Of a stretch of DNA of 8,556 nucleotides, positions 1 to 5,822 are shown piece by piece (the stretch's first letter is position 1; each line of letters starts with the position of its first letter). The translations under genes were made by a program, and so were the position numbers. The stretch is taken from the NCBI GenBank assembly GCA_035286745.1, contig DATECU010000026.1, forward strand, positions 1-8,556. The letters run 5' to 3'. The notes beneath the pieces were generated by a model that saw only the letters and a list, made by a program, of their open reading frames with translations, searched no databases and was not told the origin of the DNA. The stretch is from DATECU01 sp035286745 (GTDB lineage: Bacteria; Acidobacteriota; Vicinamibacteria; Fen-336).

Positions 1-111
1 CGCCCCACCGTGTTCGGCCCAGGCCTTGGCCCTGGCCAGCCCGCGGATTGCGTCGCCCTGGACCAGTGGCCTCAAGCGAATGCTCAGTCCCTCGAAACCC
101 AGTCGGCACAC
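1..111 (-). CDS. Possible divergent gene, 5' end only, unknown function
   Basis: A minus-strand frame beginning with GTG at 111-109 stays open to the left edge and gives 37 residues, including the segment GLSIRLRPLVQGDAIRGLA. Its third codon positions are about 80% G/C and its second positions about 54%, as expected for a real gene in this genome. The overlapping plus-strand frame shows weaker codon bias. A GGAGGA Shine-Dalgarno-like run lies at 119-114, only 2 bases before this GTG, which is unusually close, so the true start could be slightly further in. I do not recognise the family from so short a piece. It would be divergently transcribed from the FHA gene, with the control region between them at about 112-226. 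Chance openness in GC-rich DNA is the main alternative. Confidence 0.4.
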   Translation of the reverse strand, partial: MCRLGFEGLSIRLRPLVQGDAIRGLARAKAWAEHGGA

Positions 112-156
112 TGTCCTCCGAGAAGATGCGGAATCGCTGGCAGGTGGGCCTCGGCC

Positions 157-185
157 TTGACCCGCCCCAAACCGGGGCCTAGAAT
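157..185 (+). promoter_or_regulatory. Sigma70-like promoter of the operon, with palindromic spacer
   Basis: TTGACC at 157-162 and TAGAAT at 180-185 each match the sigma70 consensus at 5 of 6 positions, separated by exactly 17 bases. The transcript would start near 192 and leave a leader of about 35 bases before the ATG at 227. The spacer contains a perfect 5-base inverted repeat, GCCCC at 164-168 and GGGGC at 174-178, which could be an operator. This is the only convincing promoter before the seven-gene block. Confidence 0.6.
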
Positions 186-215
186 CGCCACGCCTGCTTC
201 TCCAGGGCTCGAAAT

Positions 216-221
216 AAGGGA
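216..221 (+). promoter_or_regulatory. Ribosome binding site of the FHA/TIG gene
   Basis: AAGGGA lies 5 bases before the ATG at 227. It supports that start over the in-frame alternatives and fits the FHA domain, which begins within the first ten residues. Confidence 0.6.
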
Positions 222-226
222 ACCTC

Positions 227-3037
227 ATGGCCGACGCCCCCCACACCGCGAGCCTCACCGTTCTCGGAGGACCCCTGAAGGGGCGCAGCCACGCCTTCGA
301 GGACGCCGTCGAGGAGGTCTTCATCGGTTCGGACCCGGACTGCCAGCTCTGTCTGAACCTGCCGGGAGTGAGTCCGATCCACGCTCGAGTGTGGCTCGAG
401 GTGGGCGGGGCCACCGTCCATGACACTCACAGCCCGCTAGGCGTCTTCGTCAATGACGATCGGGTCACGGAGAAAGCCCCGCTCAGAGACGGCGACTTCT
501 TGTGGCTCGGCAGCCCCGGGGCCGCGGAAAGCGTGCTCTTGCAGTTCCGTGGCCCGGCACCGGCCGCTGCCCAGGCCGCCGAAGCCCCGGAAGAAGAGGT
601 CTGGGTTATCGAGGAAGCGCCCGAGGAGCCGGTGGCTGTCGCCCCGGTGGTCGCACCGGCCGAGACGGCAACCGAAACCGCGGCGGAGTGGTTCTTTGCC
701 GAGGTTGAGCCGGCCGAATCCGCCGCCGCGGCCGTCCAGGCGCCCGTAGTGGCAGAAGCCCCGGCCGAGGCGCAGGAGTTCTTCTTCGAAGACGAGCCGG
801 CCTCCTCCCAACTAGAGCCCCCGCCACCCGGTCCGGCCTTCGACGAGTTCCTCCTGGAGGACGCCGCGGCCGGGCAGCCCGGGCAAGAGGAGCCCGCGTT
901 CGAGGTGGGCGCCAGCGACGCCAGTTTCCTGGTCGAGGGACCAGCCTCGGCTCCGCCGGCCCGCTCCGCTCCGCCGGCACCTCCGCCGGTCAAGTGGGAG
1001 GTTGCCGACGCCCCGGCTCCCCAGCTGCCCCGGGCTCAGCCGCCGGTGATACCCCAGGCCCCGCCGCCCCCGGCGCCGGTCTCGCCACCAGCCCCACCAC
1101 CACAGGCGGCTCCGCGGCCTCCGTCCCCGGCGCCCAGCGCTCCCAGGCCCGCTGCACCCACGCCAGGTCCCGTCCGCCGGCCCGCGCCCGCCCCGCCCGC
1201 TCGCCGCCCGGCGAGATCGGGGGCTGGCCGTCTGGTGGCGTTGGCCGCACTGGTGGTCGTTGTGCTCGGCGGAGGTGGCGTTGCCGCCTGGTGGTTCCTG
1301 TTGCGCGGCCCCCGGATCGATGCGGCCGAGCCCCGCCAGGTCCGGCCCGGCGACACGGTCACGCTCACCGGGAAGAACTTCGCCGCTGATGCCGCGGGGA
1401 ACCTGGTGCGGTTCAAGGGCGACAAGCCGGGCCGTGTGCTTCGGGTGTCGCCCACCCAGCTTCAGGTGGAGGTGCCCGAGGTCGGCTCGGCTCCGGGGCG
1501 GGAGGAGCCGGTGCCGGTGGTGGTGAGCGTGGACGGCAAGGACTCGGCACCCTTCGAGCTGCTGTTGACGGCGGCCCCCCGCATCCACGGCCTCTCGCCG
1601 AGCGTGGCGATGCCCGACGAGGAGATCACGCTCGCCGGAGGCGGCTGGGGGGTGGGGGTCAAGGTCCACTTCGGGACCGTCGAGGCCCAGGTCCTGGAGG
1701 TCAAGCCTAACGCCGTGAGGGTGCGGGTGCCGGCGCTGACCGAGCCCATCGGAACCGCCCTACCGGTGGTGGTGAGCATGGGTACCCTGACCTCGAACAC
1801 GGCACCTTTTGCCATTGGTCACCTGCCGCTGCTCACTGCAATCGAGCCCCAGTCCGCTGGCCCAGGGGATGTGGTGGTGATCAAAGGACGCGGGTTCCAC
1901 CTGCGGGCCTCCGCCAATCTACTGAAGATCGGCGGCGCGGTGGCGCTGGTGCTCCAGGCTTCGGACACCGAGATCAAGGCCATCGTGCCGCGGGCCGCCG
2001 AGAACCCCCAGGCTTCGGTGGAGCTCAAGGTACCCGCTTCGGAGCACCTGGGTCAGGCCACTCTGGCACTCGGTGGCTTGCCCGACCCGCTGACCTTCCG
2101 CTTCGTGGCCGAGCCGTTCTTCGACGGAAGCGCTCATGACCACGCGCTGCTCAGCACCGGTCTGGGACCCGCCTTCGTGCTCTCGGCCTCCGGCGGTCGT
2201 TCGGCGGCGGAGCGGGCCCTGGAGGCCCAGAACCGGCTGAACGGGGCCGTGGACGCCCTGCGGGCGGGAGCGGCCCCCGATATCACGGTGCGGCTGGACG
2301 CCAGCCCGGCGGTGGTCCTGGGGGGCAGCGGGAGTCCTCTCCTGGAGGTGAGCGACGAGGACGCCGCCGCGTATAACGAAGACTGGACGGACGGCCGGGG
2401 CCGGGGTGGGCCGGCGACGGCGGTGCGCCTGGCGCTCTGGTGGGGCGCGGTGGCCCGCGACCTGGCCATGGCGCTGGCCCGCAGCGAGCGACCCAAACAC
2501 GCCACCAGCCTGGCGCCCGAAGGCAAGGCCCTGATCGACCTCTACGACGCGGTCAAGAAGGGGAGCAAGGCCGGCCTGACCCGGGAGGCGGTGGCCAAGG
2601 CCAAGCCGGCGGTCCGAGAGGCGGCGCGAGCGGCGGTGCTGCGGGTGCCTGCCTCGGTCCTGCCGCCGGTGGCGCCGGTGCCGGTGCCGGCGGGCGGCGC
2701 CCAGCCCGCTCCCTCGGCCCCGCCCAAAGTGGAGGCCTTCCGCCTGGAGGGCACCTGGTCGGGCGTCGAACGCGACTCCGGCGAGACCCGCTACGTCACC
2801 CTGAACTTCACCAAGAGCGGCGGCAGTCTGACCTACGAGCGGGCGCTCAGCCTCACCGTGCCCCTGCTGTCGGTGGAGCAGCCGCAGCGGGGCAGCCTGC
2901 GCTACTCGTTGCGCAGCGGGGCCAGCACCCGCTACTACGCCGGAAGGTGGGATGGCCAGAAGGTTCAGGGCCGGATCTGCTCCGACGCCGACTGCAAGAC
3001 CGCCACCGGGACCTTCGAGCTTGTGCGCTCGCGCTAG
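227..3037 (+). CDS. FHA domain-linker-TM-triple IPT/TIG membrane protein
   Basis: This 936-residue protein is the first gene of the operon. Residues about 8-100 form an FHA fold: IGS at 33-35, S49-x-x-H52, and N76 in the loop before the last strands. FHA domains normally bind phosphothreonine, but the usual Arg of the GR motif is Ser35 here and NG is ND, so binding may be weakened or changed. Residues about 109-334 are an Ala/Pro/Glu-rich linker with regularly spaced aromatic-acidic motifs. A single transmembrane helix spans about 336-359, flanked by Arg on its N side, so the FHA half should be cytoplasmic and the rest periplasmic. Three IPT/TIG immunoglobulin-like repeats follow, at about 362-450, 451-531 and 532-630. 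Next comes a mixed helical domain (about 633-810), then a Pro-rich hinge and a C-terminal beta-rich domain (about 838-936, from FRLEGTWSG). The role is inferred: an envelope-spanning scaffold linking cytoplasmic signalling or the MinD-like neighbour to the periplasm. No enzyme motif is visible. The domain calls are stronger than the functional one. Confidence 0.85.
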   Translation: MADAPHTASLTVLGGPLKGRSHAFEDAVEEVFIGSDPDCQLCLNLPGVSPIHARVWLEVGGATVHDTHSPLGVFVNDDRVTEKAPLRDGDFLWLGSPGAAESVLLQFRGPAPAAAQAAEAPEEEVWVIEEAPEEPVAVAPVVAPAETATETAAEWFFAEVEPAESAAAAVQAPVVAEAPAEAQEFFFEDEPASSQLEPPPPGPAFDEFLLEDAAAGQPGQEEPAFEVGASDASFLVEGPASAPPARSAPPAPPPVKWEVADAPAPQLPRAQPPVIPQAPPPPAPVSPPAPPPQAAPRPPSPAPSAPRPAAPTPGPVRRPAPAPPARRPARSGAGRLVALAALVVVVLGGGGVAAWWFLLRGPRIDAAEPRQVRPGDTVTLTGKNFAADAAGNLVRFKGDKPGRVLRVSPTQLQVEVPEVGSAPGREEPVPVVVSVDGKDSAPFELLLTAAPRIHGLSPSVAMPDEEITLAGGGWGVGVKVHFGTVEAQVLEVKPNAVRVRVPALTEPIGTALPVVVSMGTLTSNTAPFAIGHLPLLTAIEPQSAGPGDVVVIKGRGFHLRASANLLKIGGAVALVLQASDTEIKAIVPRAAENPQASVELKVPASEHLGQATLALGGLPDPLTFRFVAEPFFDGSAHDHALLSTGLGPAFVLSASGGRSAAERALEAQNRLNGAVDALRAGAAPDITVRLDASPAVVLGGSGSPLLEVSDEDAAAYNEDWTDGRGRGGPATAVRLALWWGAVARDLAMALARSERPKHATSLAPEGKALIDLYDAVKKGSKAGLTREAVAKAKPAVREAARAAVLRVPASVLPPVAPVPVPAGGAQPAPSAPPKVEAFRLEGTWSGVERDSGETRYVTLNFTKSGGSLTYERALSLTVPLLSVEQPQRGSLRYSLRSGASTRYYAGRWDGQKVQGRICSDADCKTATGTFELVRSR
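599..1015 (+). repeat. Spaced aromatic-acidic short motifs in the FHA protein linker
   Basis: Within the low-complexity linker the same short pattern recurs: VWVIEEAP (125-132), EWFFAEVEPA (154-163), EFFFEDEPA (184-192), EFLLEDAA (207-214), SFLVEGPA (233-240) and, more loosely, KWEVADAP (256-263). The common form is an aromatic residue, two hydrophobic residues, one or more acidic residues, then Pro or Ala. Copies sit about 23-30 residues apart. In an otherwise disordered Ala/Pro tether these look like repeated docking peptides rather than structural elements. Confidence 0.5.
951..989 (+). repeat. Three copies of CTCCGCCGG
   Basis: The nonamer occurs at 951-959, 969-977 and 981-989, encoding Pro/Ala residues of the linker in the FHA protein. 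It is probably slippage-derived expansion within a low-complexity coding stretch. Confidence 0.6.
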
Positions 3038-3052
3038 ACGATCCGCTGCCTC

Positions 3053-4303
3053 ATGAGCTTCGAGAAGCGCATCATTCCCGTGTCATCGGGCAAGGGTGGG
3101 GTGGGCAAGACCACCATCGCCTTGAACTACGCGCTCGGCCTCGCCCGCTACGGCAAGACCGTCCTGCTCGACCTCGACACCGGCACCTCGTCGCTGCGCA
3201 GCTGCATCGACACCCCGGTCTTGCGGGACCTCTATCACTTCTTCAAGAAGGGCGTGCCGCTGGGCGATTGCGTGACGCCACTGGACCCCAAACTGGACCC
3301 CGGCGGTCTTCATCGGAACTTCGGTTTCATAGCCTCCCCCAAGCACCTGATCGAGGACATCACCAACTTCACCCAAGCCCGGCGAGAGCAGTTGATCGAC
3401 GCCATCAACGCTCTGCCTGCGAGCTTCGTGGTGCTGGACCTCAAGGCGGGGCTCGACCCCAGTGTCATCGAGTTCCTGCCCTACTCGAACAGCGGCATCC
3501 TGATCTTCACCCCCAACCACCCCGCAGCAACCTTGGCCGCCGCCGACATCGTAAAGGCCATCCTGTTCCGCAAGCTCCGGGTGCTGTTCGCCGTCGGCTC
3601 GCCCGTCTACCGGGACCTGGGCGGGCTCACCCCCCGGCTGGTCAACGACCTCATCGATCGGGTGGAGGACGTCTACGACTCCTCGGTGCACAACCTGGAC
3701 GCCTTTGTTGCCGACCTCCATCACGCGCTGGGGGACCACCCGGTGTTTCGGGCGGTGGCGGCGGCGGTGGACAGCTTCGTGGTCCACTACGTCTTGAACC
3801 GCTTCGACGGGGTCAAGTCGTCGTACGACACGGCGGTGAAGCCCTTTGTCGAGAGCCTGGCCGAGAACGTCTCGGCGCACATGACGATTCTGAACCTGGG
3901 TTGGGTGCCGGAGTCGGGGAAGATCAACGAGTCCAACATGAAGCGGATTCCCGCCTTGCTGGGTCAGGAGGCCAAGCCCAAGACCCAGGCACAAAGCGCC
4001 GCTCAGCTCGAGTTGCAGCGGCTGGCGGCCCTTCACCTGCCCCGCCGCACCCCCCGGCCGGAGAAGCCCAAGCTGCCGGCTCCCGGTCTCAAGCCCGCGG
4101 CGACCCCCTACCTGGAGGCCCAGCTCGAGGGGCTGAGGCGCATGCACGACGACATCAAGGGCGCCGACTTCAAGGAGAACTTCGCCTATCTGACCGCTCG
4201 CTCCCTCCACGTGCTGAAGGCCCGGCGGAGCAGCGACTTCGGGGACACCCGCCTGTTCAAGACCTCGGAGCTGCAGGACGCGCTTCGGCTTCGCGGACGT
4301 TAG
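3053..4303 (+). CDS. MinD/ParA-family (SIMIBI) ATPase with C-terminal extension
   Basis: This 416-residue protein starts with the deviant Walker A motif of the MinD/ParA/FlhG family, SSGKGGVGKTT at residues 11-21, with signature Lys14 and catalytic-site Lys19. The Walker A' strand is VLLDLDTG (37-44), with D40 and D42. A Walker B-like strand, FVVLDLKAG, lies at 125-133 with D129. These ATPases dimerise on ATP and usually position membrane complexes, plasmids or flagella. Family members are mostly 260-300 residues. Here residues about 300-416 add a Lys/Pro-rich hinge and a helical tail of unknown function, and no clear MinD amphipathic membrane-targeting helix is seen. The gene begins 15 bases after the FHA gene and lacks an obvious Shine-Dalgarno sequence, so translation is probably coupled. 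Next to an FHA/TIG membrane protein, a role in localising an envelope or lipid-export complex is plausible but inferred. The substrate-positioning partner cannot be read from sequence. Confidence 0.85.
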   Translation: MSFEKRIIPVSSGKGGVGKTTIALNYALGLARYGKTVLLDLDTGTSSLRSCIDTPVLRDLYHFFKKGVPLGDCVTPLDPKLDPGGLHRNFGFIASPKHLIEDITNFTQARREQLIDAINALPASFVVLDLKAGLDPSVIEFLPYSNSGILIFTPNHPAATLAAADIVKAILFRKLRVLFAVGSPVYRDLGGLTPRLVNDLIDRVEDVYDSSVHNLDAFVADLHHALGDHPVFRAVAAAVDSFVVHYVLNRFDGVKSSYDTAVKPFVESLAENVSAHMTILNLGWVPESGKINESNMKRIPALLGQEAKPKTQAQSAAQLELQRLAALHLPRRTPRPEKPKLPAPGLKPAATPYLEAQLEGLRRMHDDIKGADFKENFAYLTARSLHVLKARRSSDFGDTRLFKTSELQDALRLRGR

Positions 4304-4666
4304 GTGGGGGCCTGGCTTCCCGCCGGGATTCGCATCCTGGAGCAGGGAGCGGATTCCGCCGGCCTGTGGGCGCGCTTGCAGGTGGAGCCCGACAGCCCCT
4401 GCTTCCGAGGTCACTTCGCGGGCCAGCCCATCCTCCCGGGCATCGCCCAGTTAGGCATGGTGTTGGGCGTGCTGGCTTCTCAGGGCTGGCAGCGTGGGCT
4501 CATCGCCGTGCGCTCTCTCAAGCTCCGGCGTCTGGTGGGTCCCGGGGAGGTGCTGGAGCTGCGGGTGGGAAGGCCCAGCGCCGAGGGGCTTTCGCTGTTC
4601 GAGACCAGGGCGCACGGGGAGGTGGTGGCCAGCGGGGCGGTGGTGACCTCGGAGCTGGGGGCGTGA
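4304..4666 (+). CDS. FabZ/ApeI-like hot-dog protein lacking the catalytic acid
   Basis: This 120-residue single hot-dog domain contains the segment CFRGHFAGQPILPGIAQLG, matching the active-site region of FabZ and ApeI 3-hydroxyacyl-ACP dehydratases, which remove water from ACP-bound 3-hydroxyacyl chains. The catalytic His is present (H37). The acidic residue expected 14 positions later is Gly51 (codon GGC at 4454-4456). The active site is therefore incomplete unless a partner supplies the acid; the next gene does have a Glu at that position. At 120 residues it is shorter than FabZ (about 150) and lacks a long N-terminal region. The GTG start directly follows the TAG stop of the ATPase gene in the same frame, so no earlier start is possible. 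No Shine-Dalgarno sequence is evident, implying coupled re-initiation. The fold assignment is firm; whether it is a dehydratase, a thioesterase or a binding subunit is not. Confidence 0.8.
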   Translation: MGAWLPAGIRILEQGADSAGLWARLQVEPDSPCFRGHFAGQPILPGIAQLGMVLGVLASQGWQRGLIAVRSLKLRRLVGPGEVLELRVGRPSAEGLSLFETRAHGEVVASGAVVTSELGA

Positions 4667-5118
4667 CCGCGCCCACGGGCTTCCCGCATCCCCGGGACCT
4701 GATCCCACACCGGGGCCCCATGCTACTCCTGGAGCGGATTCTGGACTCGATGCCCGACGGGGTCTCCTGTCAGGGGCGGATTCCGGCGGACAGCCCCTTC
4801 GCCGCGGAGGGTCGGGTGCCGGCGCTGGTCTCCATCGAGCTGGCGGCCCAGGCGGCGGCCGTCTTCGAGGCCCTGGTCCGACGGGAATCGAGCGGGGCCG
4901 CCGGCCCGCGAATCGGCTACCTGGTCAGCGTGAGGGCGGCCCGCTTTGCCTTCACCGAGCTGCCCACCGGTGAGCCCCTGGTGGCCCAGGTGCGAAGCGC
5001 GGGCAGTTCGCCACCGCTGGGCCTCTACGACGTGCGCGTGGAGCGAGACGGCGTCCTGGTGATGACGGCCACCCTCGGCGCATACCTCACAATATCGGGT
5101 ATCCTTGGCGCGCCTTGA
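4663..5118 (+). CDS. ApeP-like hot-dog dehydratase subunit lacking the catalytic His
   Basis: The gene starts with a GTG that overlaps the previous TGA stop (GTGA) and encodes 151 residues. A GGAG at 4651-4654 lies 8 bases upstream. The N-terminal segment LIPHRGPMLLLERIL (13-27) is the PHR-x-PM-LLL signature of the ApeP/FabZ-like family found in aryl polyene clusters. The segment DSPFAAEGRVPALVSIELAA (43-62) aligns without gaps to the active-site segment of the preceding protein. In this alignment Pro45 takes the place of the catalytic His, while Glu59 occupies the catalytic acid position, followed by the conserved AQA helix. It probably pairs with the preceding protein to act on ACP-bound intermediates. 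A structural, non-catalytic partner role is the alternative. Confidence 0.8.
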   Translation: MTAPTGFPHPRDLIPHRGPMLLLERILDSMPDGVSCQGRIPADSPFAAEGRVPALVSIELAAQAAAVFEALVRRESSGAAGPRIGYLVSVRAARFAFTELPTGEPLVAQVRSAGSSPPLGLYDVRVERDGVLVMTATLGAYLTISGILGAP

Positions 5119-5822
5119 CTGCTCCTGATTCCCCCCTCTTCCACGCCCTCGGTCTCCGCAAGAGCTACTCGCTGGGGGCCGTGCGGATCGAGGCCCTGCG
5201 GGGTGTCGACCTGGTGGTCCAGCGCGGCGAGTTCGTGGTGGTGGCGGGGCCTTCGGGCAGCGGCAAGACCACGCTCTTCAACCTGCTGGGCTGTCTCGAC
5301 GAACCGGAGGCCGGGCGCGTGGTTCTCGACGGAGTCGACCTGGGAGCGGCCAGCCAGGGCGACCGCACGCTGATTCGCCGGCGAAAGCTGGGCTTCGTGT
5401 TCCAGTCCTTCAACCTGATCCCGGTGCTCTCCGCCTACGAGAACGTGGAGTACCCGCTCTGGATCGACGGGGTGCCCGCTGCCGAGCGGAAGCGCCGAAC
5501 CGAAGGGGCGTTGGCCTCGGTCGGTCTGGGCGATCGTCTCAAACACCGGCCCGACCAGCTCTCGGGCGGAGAGCGGCAGCGGGTGTCGCTGGCGCGAGCC
5601 CTGGTTCACGATCCCCTGGTGATCCTGGCCGACGAGCCCACCGCCAACCTGGACTCCAAGACCGGAGTCGCCATCGTCGATCTGCTGGCGCGGATGAACG
5701 CCGAACGCGGGACCACCTTTCTGTTCGCCACTCACGATCCTTCGATCATCGAGCGGGCGCCGCGCACGGTGCGCCTCAAGGACGGCGAGGTGGTTGCGGA
5801 CGAGACCCGGGGGGCGCTTTGA
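5115..5822 (+). CDS. ABC transporter ATPase, LolD/MacB type
   Basis: This 235-residue ATPase carries every canonical element: Walker A GPSGSGKTT (45-53, K51), Q-loop Q97 in FVFQSFNLIP, signature LSGGERQRV (149-157), Walker B VILADEP with D173 and E174, D-loop NLD (178-180) and switch His207 in ATHD. The sequence and length fit the LolD/MacB/FtsE subfamily, which powers mechanotransmission through FtsX-type permeases instead of ordinary membrane channels. The TTG start overlaps the previous stop (TTGA). It is required because the conserved N-terminal strand LFHALGLRKSY begins at residue 8 and no ATG or GTG precedes it. It pairs with the permease gene that overlaps its own stop. The likely cargo is a lipoprotein or a lipid made by the operon; this is inferred from context. 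Confidence 0.93.
   Translation: MTAPDSPLFHALGLRKSYSLGAVRIEALRGVDLVVQRGEFVVVAGPSGSGKTTLFNLLGCLDEPEAGRVVLDGVDLGAASQGDRTLIRRRKLGFVFQSFNLIPVLSAYENVEYPLWIDGVPAAERKRRTEGALASVGLGDRLKHRPDQLSGGERQRVSLARALVHDPLVILADEPTANLDSKTGVAIVDLLARMNAERGTTFLFATHDPSIIERAPRTVRLKDGEVVADETRGAL

Noticed and set aside
10..423. Plus-strand frame across the upstream region and start of the FHA gene
   Set aside because: It has weaker codon bias than the minus-strand frame, runs through the promoter and overlaps the FHA domain in another frame.
3083..4414. Long minus-strand open frame (443 codons) opposite the ATPase gene
   Set aside because: It lies antisense to a gene with clear Walker motifs and its product is rich in Gly, Val, His and Gln without recognisable domains. 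Such frames arise from strong third-position GC bias.
4451..4453. Rare TTA leucine codon in the first hot-dog gene as a Streptomyces bldA-like control point
   Set aside because: Another TTA occurs near the end of the permease gene, and nothing suggests an actinomycete. The Lol-like components argue for a Gram-negative host.
2440..4662. Plus-strand frame open upstream of the ApeP-like gene
   Set aside because: It is an out-of-frame shadow of the FHA and ATPase genes with low-complexity Arg/Gly product. Only the part from GTG 4663 encodes a recognisable protein.
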